A stretch of DNA of 64,000 nucleotides from Saccharomonospora viridis DSM 43017 (GCF_000023865.1 NC_013159.1:3064001-3128000); one strand, 5' to 3'. Counted from the first letter of the stretch, positions 37,549 to 46,291 are shown. Translations and numbers: made by a program. The notes: a model not told the origin generated them from the sequence alone.

Positions 37549-37992
37549 ATGCAGCAGGCATTGCAGCCTTTCGTCACCGCCGTCGATCACGTCGGCGTCG
37601 CGGTTGCCGACCTGGACGCCGCCATCGCCTTCCACACCGAGCATTTCGGCCTGGAGGTCACCCACGTCGAAGTGAACGAGGAGCAGGGCGTGCGGGAGGC
37701 CATGCTGCGCGCACCGGGGGACGCGGACGGCACCGCCATCCAGCTGCTCGCGCCCTTGAACGACGAGTCGACGATCGCGAAGTTCCTCGACCGTAACGGA
37801 CCCGGCCTGCAACAACTCGCCTATCGGGTGACCGACGTCGAGGCCGCCGCGGAGGCGTTGCGGAACAAGGGCTTGCGGGTGCTGTATCCACAGGCCCGTC
37901 GAGGCACGGCAGGCAGCAAGGTCAACTTCGTGCATCCCAAGGACGCCGGCGGTGTCCTCGTGGAACTGGTCCAGCCCGGAGACGAGCACTAA
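37549..37992 (+). CDS. mce: methylmalonyl-CoA epimerase
   Basis: A 147-residue vicinal oxygen chelate protein. Two beta-alpha-beta-beta-beta modules start with VDHVGVAVADLDAAIAFH and QLAYRVTDVEAA; the metal ligands His (DHVGVAV) and Glu (VLVELVQP) are present. It interconverts (S)- and (R)-methylmalonyl-CoA in propionyl-CoA metabolism. The ATG at 37549 matches the family N-terminus, and a TATCCT box lies 7 bases upstream. Confidence 0.93.
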   Translation: MQQALQPFVTAVDHVGVAVADLDAAIAFHTEHFGLEVTHVEVNEEQGVREAMLRAPGDADGTAIQLLAPLNDESTIAKFLDRNGPGLQQLAYRVTDVEAAAEALRNKGLRVLYPQARRGTAGSKVNFVHPKDAGGVLVELVQPGDEH

Positions 37993-38091
37993 CCACTGAG
38001 CCGACCGCGCCCGACGCCGCCGCGGACGGACCCGAAACTCCCGTCCTCGCTCCATCGGACTCTCCGAGACGTGCTCGACCGACACGACCGC

Positions 38092-38097
38092 TAGGGT
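38092..38097 (+). promoter_or_regulatory. leaderless -10 box of the DivIVA-like gene
   Basis: TAGGGT followed by 7 bases and the ATG at 38105. A GGAGGT between them would be an unusually close ribosome binding site. Confidence 0.45.
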
Positions 38098-38104
38098 GGA
38101 GGTC

Positions 38105-39292
38105 ATGAGCCTTGGCGAGGAACGGGAGCTCGTGCCACTGGGAGCCGGTTTCGACTTCGAGAAGCGTGGCTACAACCGCGCGCAGGTCGACGAGCACTTG
38201 GAACGGCTCGACGCCGACATCAAGATGCTCATGTCCGATCGCGACGCGGCCATCTCGCAGGCCGATGACTTAGCGAGGCAGCTGGAAGCCGCCCGGATCG
38301 AGATCGACGACCTGCGTGGACAAGTGGAACGACTCGCGCAGCCGCCCACCACCATCGAGGGGCTGTCCGAGCGGCTGCAGCGCATGCTTCGACTCGCTCA
38401 GGAGGAAGCGAGTGACACGAAGGCACGCGCCGAGGCCGAGGCGAGCCATATCCGTGCGAAGGCCGAGTCCGACGCCAGCGCCATGCGGGCCCGTTACGAG
38501 CAGATGCTCACCGAACTGGCCGAACGGCGTAAGCAGATGGAGGCCGAGCACGCCAAGGTCCTCGAGGACGCGCGCGCCGAGGCCCAACGCATCCTCACCG
38601 AAGCCGCCGAGGAACGCGACCGACTCGACCGCGAGGCCGAGCAACGGCGTACGCAGATCGAGGAAGACTTCGAGATCGCGATGTCACAGCGGCGCACCGA
38701 AGCGATGCGCGTGCTCGCCGAACAGGAAGCCGCGAGCAAGGCGGAAGCCGAGCGCCGGGTCCGGGAAGCGAGCGAGGAGGCCGCGGCCATCCGCGCCCAG
38801 GTCGCCGACGAGAAGGCCAAGGCCCAGGCGGAGATCGAACGCAGGCGTCGCGAGTCGATCGAGGACGCCAACCGGCGCAAGCAGGACTCGATCAGCGAGG
38901 CCAACGCCCGGGTGGCCGAAGCCTCCGACGAGGCCAAGCGTCGCGTGCGGGAGGCGGCCGAGGAGGCCGACCGGCGGATCAACGAAGCCACCGCCAAGGT
39001 CGAGGAGCTGCGCAAGTTGCGTGCCCGCATCGCCGCGCAGGTCCAGGCCGCGAGGTCCATGCTGGCGGAGGCCGAGGCCGCTCTCGGACACAGCGAGACC
39101 AGAAACGGCGACTCCGGCGAAGCCAAGGGCAAGGCCGGCACCGCGGACACTTCCGACAAAGCCGCCAAGCCTTCCGACAACGGCGAGGTGAGCGGGCAAC
39201 CGGACGGTACCGCGCCATCCAACGGGAACAACGCGGATCAGCCGACGGTGCAGGTGCCCACGGCGGCGACACCAAAACCGACTCACGAGTAG
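38105..39292 (+). CDS. DivIVA-domain coiled-coil protein
   Basis: A 395-residue protein. An N-terminal DivIVA-type motif (GFDFEKRGYNRAQVDEHLERLDADIKML, residues 15-45) is followed by an almost continuous Ala/Glu/Arg-rich coiled coil (about 50-330) and a disordered Ser/Thr/Pro tail. Such proteins organise polar growth or septation in actinobacteria (Wag31, Scy and FilP-like proteins). It lacks a membrane segment, so it is likely a cytoplasmic scaffold. It ends shortly before a uspA gene. Confidence 0.85.
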   Translation: MSLGEERELVPLGAGFDFEKRGYNRAQVDEHLERLDADIKMLMSDRDAAISQADDLARQLEAARIEIDDLRGQVERLAQPPTTIEGLSERLQRMLRLAQEEASDTKARAEAEASHIRAKAESDASAMRARYEQMLTELAERRKQMEAEHAKVLEDARAEAQRILTEAAEERDRLDREAEQRRTQIEEDFEIAMSQRRTEAMRVLAEQEAASKAEAERRVREASEEAAAIRAQVADEKAKAQAEIERRRRESIEDANRRKQDSISEANARVAEASDEAKRRVREAAEEADRRINEATAKVEELRKLRARIAAQVQAARSMLAEAEAALGHSETRNGDSGEAKGKAGTADTSDKAAKPSDNGEVSGQPDGTAPSNGNNADQPTVQVPTAATPKPTHE

Positions 39293-39322
39293 GTAACTGC
39301 TGCGAGGGGGCGGCCGACCGGC

Positions 39323-39328
39323 TACTGT
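39323..39328 (+). promoter_or_regulatory. -10 box of the universal stress protein gene
   Basis: TACTGT, about 40 bases before the ATG at 39369, leaving room for the GGAGGA ribosome binding site. Confidence 0.4.
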
Positions 39329-39368
39329 CAGCCTCCAGACCCGGTACGACACCCCATTGGAGGACCGG

Positions 39369-39818
39369 ATGGCCGCCTACAACACCATCGTCGTCGGCAC
39401 CGATGGTTCGGACTCGTCACTGGCCGCCGTGGAACGCGCAGCGAGGGTCGCGGCCGACTCCGCCGCCACCCTCGTCATCGCCTGCGCCTACTACCCCGCG
39501 GGCAAGGACAAGATCGACAAAGCTCAGGACGTGCTCGGTGCGGAGGCGTATCAGGTGGTGGGGTCCGCCCCTGCCGAGGAGACGCTGCGCACGGCCCGGG
39601 AGCGGGCTCTGAAAGCGGGCGCCACCTCGATCGAATGCACCGCCGTCGTCGGTGAGCCGGTGAGTTCGCTGCGCAAGGTCGTCAAAGAGCATGCGGCCGA
39701 TCTGCTCGTGGTCGGTAACCGTGGGCTCAACACGCTCGCGGGCCGCATCCTGGGTTCAGTGCCGTCGGAGGCGGCCCGTAAGACGGGTGTGGACGTGTTG
39801 ATCGTCCACACCACCTGA
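39369..39818 (+). CDS. universal stress protein (UspA family)
   Basis: A 149-residue single UspA domain: NTIVVGTDGSDSS at the N-terminus and the nucleotide-binding motif VVGNRGLNTLAGRILGSVPSEAARK (G-2x-G-9x-G-S/T) near residues 120-145, so ATP binding is expected. The ATG follows GGAGGA. Its stop overlaps the start of the cyclase gene (TGATG), a sign of translational coupling. Confidence 0.93.
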   Translation: MAAYNTIVVGTDGSDSSLAAVERAARVAADSAATLVIACAYYPAGKDKIDKAQDVLGAEAYQVVGSAPAEETLRTARERALKAGATSIECTAVVGEPVSSLRKVVKEHAADLLVVGNRGLNTLAGRILGSVPSEAARKTGVDVLIVHTT

Positions 39819-40858
39819 TGCGCATGTCCGACGAGCTCCAACGCAAACTCGAACACGCCCTCCTCGGCGGCCCACGTCGGTATACCCGGCTGGAAGTGGC
39901 CGCGAAGTCGGGTGTCTCCCCGGAGCGGGCTCGCCAGTTGTGGCGGGCCCTCGGGTTCGCCTCGGTCGGCGACGACGAGGTCGTCTTCACCGACGCGGAC
40001 GTCGAGGCGGTCCGCATCGCCGACCGGCTTGTGGGCGAAGGCCTGCTCGATCGGGACCTGGAGACGTCGGTGGCCAGGGCCGTGGGGCTGCACATGTCCC
40101 GCTTGGCCGAATGGCAGTCGCAACTGTTGCGCTCGCTGATCGCCGACAACCCGCATCTGGCCGAGCGGCCCGAACAGTTGGCCGAACTCGTCGAACGGTT
40201 ACTGCCCCAGCTCGGCCGCCTCCACGACTTCGCCTGGCGACGGCATCTGGTGGCGTACTCCGGACGGGCCCTGGCCGCCTCGCACGAACAGCTGGAGTCC
40301 CGTCACCAGGTCGTCGGTTTCGTCGACATGGTGGGCTACACGCGCATGGTGCGCCGATTCGACGAGGCCGAACTGAGCGCCGTGCTGGAGCGGTTCGAGT
40401 CCCTGGCCACGGAAGTGGTCGTCGAACACCACGGCCGTGTCGTCAAGCTCATCGGTGACGAGGTGTTGTTCGTCTGCTCGCAACCCGTGGAGGCCGCCGA
40501 GATCGCCTTGACGCTCACCGAACAGGCCGGTGCGGACGAGAGGTTGCCCGAGGTTCGTGCCGGGCTGGCCTCGGGCAGGGTGTTGAGCCGGTTCGGGGAC
40601 GTCTACGGCTCGGTGGTCAACCTCGCCAGCCGACTCACCGAGCTCGCCCGGCCAGGCACGGTCCTGGTGAACGCCACGCTGGCCGACGCGCTCGCCGAGG
40701 AGCCCGGCTATTGGGTACGCCAGCTGCGGACGATGCAGGTGTCCGGTTTCCGGCGGGTGCGTCCCGCTGTCCTTCGTCGGGCTCGGCGGAGACCGAACTC
40801 CGAGTCGATCACCGGGCCGTCCGACGCTCGCGGCGAACGATCACTTTCCGGCCCTTGA
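39818..40858 (+). CDS. class III adenylate/guanylate cyclase
   Basis: A 346-residue cyclase. A regulatory N-terminal domain of about 165 residues resembling the Rv1264-type adenylate cyclase regulatory domain (YTRLEVAAKSGVSPERARQLWRALGF) precedes a class III catalytic domain. Metal-binding aspartates are in VGFVDMVGYT and LIGDEVLF, and the transition-state Asn/Arg are in SVVNLASRL, so activity is likely. It makes cyclic AMP (or GMP). It starts at the overlapping ATG (39818) or at the ATG two codons later. It is coupled to uspA; its 3' end overlaps the convergent helicase gene by 50 bases. Confidence 0.9.
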   Translation: MRMSDELQRKLEHALLGGPRRYTRLEVAAKSGVSPERARQLWRALGFASVGDDEVVFTDADVEAVRIADRLVGEGLLDRDLETSVARAVGLHMSRLAEWQSQLLRSLIADNPHLAERPEQLAELVERLLPQLGRLHDFAWRRHLVAYSGRALAASHEQLESRHQVVGFVDMVGYTRMVRRFDEAELSAVLERFESLATEVVVEHHGRVVKLIGDEVLFVCSQPVEAAEIALTLTEQAGADERLPEVRAGLASGRVLSRFGDVYGSVVNLASRLTELARPGTVLVNATLADALAEEPGYWVRQLRTMQVSGFRRVRPAVLRRARRRPNSESITGPSDARGERSLSGP

Positions 40859-42521
40859 TGCTGCTGTCCCGCAGCGCCGTGATCACCTCGTCGGCAGCGG
40901 CGTCCGGAACGTCCACCAAGGAGAAGCGGTCGGCGATTTCGATGGCACCGACGTCCTTACCCCGCAGGCACGATTCGCCGGCGATGGCGCCCACCAGGTC
41001 CTGCGGACGCACCCCGGCCTGACGACCGAGGCTGACGAACAGCCGCGTCATGCCTCCGCTCGTGCGCCTCCCCTTACGACCGTTCTTCGGGAGCCGACGA
41101 GTCCGGACTTCGGGCCGTAATTCGACGTCCGGGATCTCCTCCTCGTCGGTGGCGTGTTCGGCGTCGTGTGCGAGCTTCACCGCGGCGAGCGCGATCTCGG
41201 TGACGTCGAACTCCTCCGTCAGAGGTTCCACCACGGCGCGGTATCGGTCGAGGTCCTCGTCACCGGCCAGCACCTCACGCAGAGCGGCGCGGGTCAGTTC
41301 CAGCCGCCGTGCCCGCAGGTCGGCCACGGTCGGCAGTTTGCGTATCGGGACCGGCTGCCCGGTCACCCGCTCGATCGCCTTGATCATGCGGTGCTCCCCG
41401 GGCTCGGCGAGGGTGATGGCGCTGCCCTGACGTCCGGCCCTGCCGACCCGCCCGATGCGGTGCACGTACACCTCGGGTGCGCTCGGGACATCGTAGTTGA
41501 CCACGTGGGTGAGCTGATCGATGTCCAGCCCGCGGGCCGCTACGTCGGTCGCCACCACGAGGTCGGCGGTCCCGGTCCGTAGGCGTCCGACGACCCGGTT
41601 GCGTTGGTGCTGATCCATTCCACCGTGCAGCGCTTCGGCACGGTAGCCGCGTCCGTTCATGGTCTCGGTGAGGCGGTCGACCTCCTCCCTGGTACGGCAG
41701 AAGACGACCGTCGCCTCCGGCGTCTCGATGTCGAGCACGCGGCCGAGCGCCGCGGGTTTGTGGCCCCGGGGCACGACATAGGCGGTCTGGGTGATCGATG
41801 CGGCGTCGCCGTCGAGCGATTCGGCCCTGCTCAGTTCGATCCGGCGGGGGTCGCGAAGGTAGCGGCGCACCAAACCGGCGATGCGCGGCGGCATGGTGGC
41901 GGAGAACAGCATGGTCTGGCGGTCGTCGGGGGTCCGCTCGAGGATCGTGTCGATGTCCTCGGCGAAGCCCATGTCGAGCATCTCGTCGGCCTCGTCGAGG
42001 ACGACCATCCGCAACGCCGAGAGGTCAAGCGACCCCCGTGACAGGTGGTCCAACGCCCGTCCCGGCGTGGCCACGACGACGTCGACGCCCTCTTCCAGGG
42101 CACGCAACTGCCTGCTCATCGACTGCCCGCCGTAGACGGGCAGGACCCGGACACCGAGGCGACGGCCGTAACGGCGCATCGCCTCGCACACCTGCGCGGC
42201 GAGTTCCCGGGTGGGCACGAGCACCACGGCGCTCGGGGCTGCCCCGCGTTGGGCACGCGCACCGCGCTCGCCCCGTTCCCCATCGCGGATGCGATGCAGC
42301 ACGGGCAGCGCGAACGCGGCGGTCTTCCCCGTGCCGGTGGCGGCTTGTCCGACGACGTCGCAGCCGTCGAGCAACGGTGGAATCGCCGCCCGTTGGATGG
42401 GCGTGGGTTCCTCGTAACCGAGCTCGGCCAACGCCTGGAGCAACTCCGGGCGCAGTCCCAGCTCACTGAAACCGGTGGGAGTGTCGATGAGGTGTTGAGG
42501 TTCCGCCGTGATGGCGACCAT
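40809..42521 (-). CDS. DEAD-box RNA helicase (DeaD/CsdA type)
   Basis: A 570-residue RNA helicase. Motif I ATGTGKT, motif II VLDEADEMLDMG, motif III SAT and motif VI HRIGRVGRAGR are complete. A C-terminal DbpA-type RNA-binding domain (VSLGRQAGVRPQDLVGAIAGE, last 75 residues) follows a charged linker. Such helicases aid ribosome assembly and mRNA turnover, particularly in the cold. The ATG at 42521 follows AGGAG; an upstream in-frame start is not supported. The leader contains a small hairpin (GCCAC/GTGGC) and a possible 18-codon ORF at 42596-42652. Confidence 0.95.
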   Translation of the reverse strand: MVAITAEPQHLIDTPTGFSELGLRPELLQALAELGYEEPTPIQRAAIPPLLDGCDVVGQAATGTGKTAAFALPVLHRIRDGERGERGARAQRGAAPSAVVLVPTRELAAQVCEAMRRYGRRLGVRVLPVYGGQSMSRQLRALEEGVDVVVATPGRALDHLSRGSLDLSALRMVVLDEADEMLDMGFAEDIDTILERTPDDRQTMLFSATMPPRIAGLVRRYLRDPRRIELSRAESLDGDAASITQTAYVVPRGHKPAALGRVLDIETPEATVVFCRTREEVDRLTETMNGRGYRAEALHGGMDQHQRNRVVGRLRTGTADLVVATDVAARGLDIDQLTHVVNYDVPSAPEVYVHRIGRVGRAGRQGSAITLAEPGEHRMIKAIERVTGQPVPIRKLPTVADLRARRLELTRAALREVLAGDEDLDRYRAVVEPLTEEFDVTEIALAAVKLAHDAEHATDEEEIPDVELRPEVRTRRLPKNGRKGRRTSGGMTRLFVSLGRQAGVRPQDLVGAIAGESCLRGKDVGAIEIADRFSLVDVPDAAADEVITALRDSSIKGRKVIVRRERRTAR

Positions 42522-42646
42522 GAATAAAGCTCCTGCTTCTGGGGGTTGTTCTTCTCGGTGACGCCACAGCCGTGGCACCACCCAGGCAGGGGCAGTTACC
42601 TACGGTACTCTTCGAACGAGTGATCGATCACCGTGGTGACGGCCTT

Positions 42647-42670
42647 CGACACATCACCGCACCTGTGTCG
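42647..42670 (-). terminator. short hairpin after proA
   Basis: CGACACA/TGTGTCG arms (42647-42653, 42664-42670) with a 10-base loop, about 60 bases beyond the proA stop. It is a weak terminator candidate. Confidence 0.35.
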
Positions 42671-42728
42671 GACGCCGCCGGCGACGCGGGCGTTCCCGGC
42701 TGAGGTTCCGGCGGCCGACCGCGCAGGC

Positions 42729-43970
42729 TCACCGTTCGACGGGCAACACCGCGTACTGACGGACGTACAGATCCGGGTAGGTGACGGGACCGCGGGGACC
42801 GGGAACCTTGTCGAGGTTGATGCCCGTCTCCGGGACCCCGAGCAGTTTGAACCCGTCAAGCAGCCGGGTGGGCGCGTTCCAGAACACACCGGTGCCCTGG
42901 TAACCGTCGAAGAATTCCTCGGCCGCCCGCGCGTCCTCGGTGGCGATGCCCGCGGCGAGTCCGGAGGTCTCCTCGTTGGCGATGCGCACCGCCTCCGCTA
43001 CCCCGTCGACCCGCGCCACCGTCACCGTGGCCTCCCGTTCGGAATCGAGCGCCCATTCGTAACCGATGGGATGGTCGTACGGCGGCAGGGACGGCGACAC
43101 CCCCCTCTCGGCGAGGGCCTCCGACACCACCGGCCAGAACTCCTCGTAGACGGCGTCGTGGATCAACAGCAGGTTCAGTCGGTTGCACACACCCAACCGG
43201 TCGAGGCTGTTCACGACGAGCGAGCGCACCGTGTCGCGGTCGGCCTTCTCGTCGACGTACAGCACTCCCCCGCCGTCAGCGTGCGCCAGAGTACGCACTC
43301 CGTGCTGGGCGGCCTCCAGGGCAAGTGCCCGCGTGCTCTCCCCGCTGCCCCGCAGAATCACCAACGGCACCAGGTCGGGCAGTCGGACGAGAGCCCCCGC
43401 CGCCTCCCGTTCGGGGCGCGGCACGAGCTGCACGACGTTCGCATCGATGCCCGAGTCGGTCAACGCCGGACGAATCACCACCTCGAGCAGACGCTGCGCC
43501 GACTTCAGTGCCGCCGAGCCGGTGCGCAGCACACCCGCGTTCCGGGACTTCACCAGCTGCGAGGCCACGTCAACCGTCACGTTCGGCCGAGCCTCGTAGT
43601 TGGCTCCGATCACACCGACCGGTCGGCGACGCTCGACGAGCCGCAGTCCGCCGTCGAGCGTGGACAGTTCCACGGTCCGCTGCGGATGAGGGGCACCGGC
43701 GAGCAGCCGAAGCTGATCGGCCATATCCGTCAATCGGCTCTCGGTGATCGTCAACCGATCGAGCAGGCCCGCGCTCATACCGCCCGCTTCCGCCTTGGCG
43801 ATGTCCTCGGCGTTGGCCGCCAGCACCGCGTCACGGTGGGCGAGCAGTCGATCGGCCATGCTCTCCAAAGCCGCGTCGATGGCCGTGTCCGGCGCACCGG
43901 ACAGCGAGGGCGCGGCACTCTTAGCCGCTCGAGCGCACTCCTCGACAGCCTTCGCCACCTCGTTCGTCAC
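42729..43970 (-). CDS. proA: glutamate-5-semialdehyde dehydrogenase (gamma-glutamyl phosphate reductase)
   Basis: A 413-residue ProA-type aldehyde dehydrogenase, reducing gamma-glutamyl phosphate in proline synthesis. The catalytic cysteine is in LGVCNRLNLLLIHD (about residue 255). The GVIGANYEARPNVTVD and VLYVDEKAD motifs match the family. Its C-terminus (VTYPDLYVRQYAV) diverges from the standard LTTYK-type end, so a ProA paralogue with another substrate is possible. The GTG at 43970 has AGGAGG upstream. No proB is adjacent. Confidence 0.87.
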   Translation of the reverse strand: MTNEVAKAVEECARAAKSAAPSLSGAPDTAIDAALESMADRLLAHRDAVLAANAEDIAKAEAGGMSAGLLDRLTITESRLTDMADQLRLLAGAPHPQRTVELSTLDGGLRLVERRRPVGVIGANYEARPNVTVDVASQLVKSRNAGVLRTGSAALKSAQRLLEVVIRPALTDSGIDANVVQLVPRPEREAAGALVRLPDLVPLVILRGSGESTRALALEAAQHGVRTLAHADGGGVLYVDEKADRDTVRSLVVNSLDRLGVCNRLNLLLIHDAVYEEFWPVVSEALAERGVSPSLPPYDHPIGYEWALDSEREATVTVARVDGVAEAVRIANEETSGLAAGIATEDARAAEEFFDGYQGTGVFWNAPTRLLDGFKLLGVPETGINLDKVPGPRGPVTYPDLYVRQYAVLPVER

Positions 43971-44106
43971 CGCACCGCCCTCCTGACGACCGGCACGGTC
44001 ACCACCGTTGCCGGCTGCTGTATCCGACTGCTCGATCTGGTTCTCGACTGTTACGTCTGTTGACTACCTCAGTGTGCCCCACCGCGAAGGTCGGGCCTGC
44101 GACCGG

Positions 44107-44880
44107 TCAGCCCGTGGCCGCGGTGAACCCGCTCGGTACCACCACGGGTTCGGTGAGCAACATCCCACCGACCACCACGCATGTCGCCGCGAGCGCTCCC
44201 AACACGAGCAGCCACAGCAGCGCGGGAAGCCCGGTCAGGCGTGCCAATTGGTCGATGTCCGAATCCCGGGCCGCCCCCCTCCGCCGCTTGGCCTGGAGCT
44301 CGAACAGGGGACGCACCGCGCCGAACAGGAGGAACCATGTCATCAGGTAGACGAATGCCGCCTGCACCCCCGGCCCGGCGAACAGCGCGACCGCACCGAG
44401 TACCGACGCGGACAACAACACCGAGAACACGCCGTAGGCATTGCGCACCATCACCAGCACGCCCAACAGCAACACGGCGGCGATGCCGAGTACCGCGCTG
44501 AGCCGTTCGGCCGAGACCAGCCCCGCGAACACGAGACCGAGCACGGCGGGCGCGGGGTAACCGGCGAGCGCGGTCAGCACCATGCCGGGCCCCGTGGGTT
44601 TACCTTTCGACACGGTGACGCCGGAGGTGTCGGAGTGCAGGGTGATGCCCTGCAACCGGCGGCCCGCCAGCAGGGCGACCAACGCGTGCCCGGCTTCGTG
44701 CACGATCGTCACCACGTTTCGGGCCAATCGCCATGGCCTCCCTACGACGACCACCGCCAGCGCGACGAGACCGGTGACCCCCGCGATGGTGCCGGCCGCT
44801 TCGACATCGAGCTCGAAAGCACGTTCGAGGTCGAGATCGAAGGCCCGTAACACAATGGCGTTCTCGTCCATCCCCTTCAC
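44107..44880 (-). CDS. M50 family membrane metallopeptidase-like protein
   Basis: A 257-residue membrane protein. The zinc motif HExxH appears as VTIVHEAGHALVALL (about residue 60) inside the first membrane region, and several further hydrophobic segments follow. It resembles the M50B-like family of actinobacteria and yeast; intramembrane proteolysis is suggested but the second metal-ligand motif is not obvious. Start uncertain: GTG at 44880 or ATG at 44871. Confidence 0.8.
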   Translation of the reverse strand: MKGMDENAIVLRAFDLDLERAFELDVEAAGTIAGVTGLVALAVVVVGRPWRLARNVVTIVHEAGHALVALLAGRRLQGITLHSDTSGVTVSKGKPTGPGMVLTALAGYPAPAVLGLVFAGLVSAERLSAVLGIAAVLLLGVLVMVRNAYGVFSVLLSASVLGAVALFAGPGVQAAFVYLMTWFLLFGAVRPLFELQAKRRRGAARDSDIDQLARLTGLPALLWLLVLGALAATCVVVGGMLLTEPVVVPSGFTAATG

Positions 44881-44950
44881 GACGTCAGCTCATCACAACC
44901 GACGCGGTGGCCTAACACCCCCACCTCGATCACGCAAGGCACGAGGGACA

Positions 44951-45841
44951 CTACTGTTCGTCGGTTACCGTTTCCCTGAGGAAGAACGCGCCCCATCCGC
45001 GATACGGTCGCCACCGTTCGGTCACCACCCCCACGTCGTCGACGCCGTAGCATCGCCGCAGCGTGGTGGCGAGTCCGGCTTCCGACGCGGGGAACAGATC
45101 AGGATGTCCTGCTCCTCTGCCGACGACGAGTTCGGCCGAGAACGGGCCGAGCCCCGGCAGTCGCCGCACCGCCTCCACAGCCGCAAAGACGGGAAGCGCC
45201 CGCAACCGGTCGGCGTCGAGCTCTCCCGACAGCGCTGCGTCGGCTATCGCGCTCAGACTGCGTCGTTTCCGTTCCGAGACACCGTACGAGGAATCCAGGA
45301 CGCCGAGCTCCTGCGGCACGGGAAAACTGGGTATCTCACGGCCACCCACGTGGAACACTCGGCCCCGGTTCATGGCGATCCGCCGGATGACGGCGTCGGC
45401 CTGGGCCACCCGGAACCGATGACAGACGACGGCCCAACACGCCGCTTCATAAGGCGAACAGAACAGTACGGGTCGCAGTCCTGGGTTCGCGCGGAGACGG
45501 TGCCTCAGCACCGGATCGCCGTCCGCCACCGCGGCGAACCCACCACCGTCGACGTCGAGCGACAAGGCCCGACACACCTGCTCCACCACGGTCTCCACGC
45601 TCTCCGGCGGTGCGTCCACCTCGATCCGGACGACACCGGGTGCCCGTTGCCGCACGAGCACACCGGCATAACACCATCGTCGCTCCACGGGAAACGCGAG
45701 CGACACGGTCGCCGGTTCGCTCCCGGCGACGATTCCGCAGCGCTGGAAACGCGAAAGATACATGGCGTAATCCGCAAGATCGATCACACCACGTATCTCC
45801 GCGTCGACGACCGTGCTCCGACCGGCCCCCGCCGTTGCCAT
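44951..45841 (-). CDS. DNA-3-methyladenine glycosylase-like protein (AlkA family)
   Basis: A 296-residue AlkA-like protein. The helix-hairpin-helix LPGLGPFSAELVVGRG (about residue 225) precedes HPDLFPASEAGL. In AlkA-type glycosylases the catalytic aspartate falls in this FPxDD segment; here Ser-Glu is seen and no aspartate is present at that point. Base-excision activity is thus uncertain. The N-terminal AlkA-like beta domain is recognisable but weakly conserved. The ATG at 45841 follows GGGAGGG. Confidence 0.75.
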   Translation of the reverse strand: MATAGAGRSTVVDAEIRGVIDLADYAMYLSRFQRCGIVAGSEPATVSLAFPVERRWCYAGVLVRQRAPGVVRIEVDAPPESVETVVEQVCRALSLDVDGGGFAAVADGDPVLRHRLRANPGLRPVLFCSPYEAACWAVVCHRFRVAQADAVIRRIAMNRGRVFHVGGREIPSFPVPQELGVLDSSYGVSERKRRSLSAIADAALSGELDADRLRALPVFAAVEAVRRLPGLGPFSAELVVGRGAGHPDLFPASEAGLATTLRRCYGVDDVGVVTERWRPYRGWGAFFLRETVTDEQ

Positions 45842-46206
45842 GATCCCTCCCACCGACCGTGAATCGCGTGAACCGTCGATCCGAAACCGTTGCGCCACCG
45901 AACGGTTCACCACCGAGCGGTTCACTCGCCACCACGCACACCCCGACACCGAGGATGCTGTGCACACAGTGGACACTCGGACACCCGTTGCGGCCGAGTA
46001 CCGCACGAGCGCGTCGACACAGACGCTAGGGCCGGGTGATCCGAATCGGAAGGAACCGAGTACGCGAACGGTAACGGCCACACACGAAGTTGCTCTCGTC
46101 GAGTGATGACACGACAAGGGCTGTTGGAAGTGGGCCCAGCCGGAAAACGAACCGAGCCCGCTCTCGACCGAGGAAAATCGGTTGCTGCCGTCGTTATCGT
46201 GGTCGC
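45842..46206. other. 365-base region upstream of the erm leader
   Basis: No convincing gene is visible; minus-strand frames continuous with the AlkA-like gene lack coding character. Its right end holds the -10 box (46195-46200) for the leader ORF of erm. Confidence 0.45.
46195..46200 (+). promoter_or_regulatory. -10 box of the erm leader
   Basis: TATCGT, exactly 6 bases before the ATG of the leader ORF, the same spacing as the other leaderless genes in this window. Confidence 0.5.
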
Positions 46207-46248
46207 ATGCGTTGTTTCACCGTTGTGATCCGACCCTGGCTGCCCTGA
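46207..46248 (+). CDS. 13-residue candidate leader peptide upstream of erm
   Basis: The ATG at 46207 opens MRCFTVVIRPWLP and stops at 46248, ending 206 bases before erm. The start lies 6 bases after a TATCGT box, so translation would begin at the 5' end of the mRNA. The last codons lie in a hairpin (46239-46255), and a second hairpin follows at 46271-46291. This layout resembles the ribosome-stalling leaders that control inducible erm genes by attenuation. The peptide has no arrest motif that I recognise (no IFVI or RLR), so the role is inferred from position. Confidence 0.5.
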   Translation: MRCFTVVIRPWLP

Positions 46249-46255
46249 CGGCAGC
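46239..46255 (+). promoter_or_regulatory. hairpin overlapping the end of the erm leader ORF
   Basis: GCTGCC-CTGAC-GGCAGC includes the last two leader codons and the stop. A ribosome on the end of the leader would block it. Confidence 0.4.
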
Positions 46256-46270
46256 GGCCGCGATCCTTCC

Positions 46271-46291
46271 CGGCGTGGGTCTTTCACGCCG
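46271..46291 (+). terminator. candidate attenuator hairpin between leader and erm
   Basis: CGGCGTG-GGTCTTT-CACGCCG, perfect 7-base arms, 22 bases after the leader stop. There is no T tract. A further hairpin, CGCGCG/CGCGCG, lies at 46374-46394. Confidence 0.4.

Noticed and set aside
46170-46200. A WhiB7-type or SigH-type promoter before the erm leader (AT-rich GGAAAAT)
   Set aside because: The spacing does not fit WhiB7 (AT-rich box, -35, -10), and GGAAAA to GTTA is only a loose SigH/SigE match. The simple -10 box was kept without naming a sigma factor.
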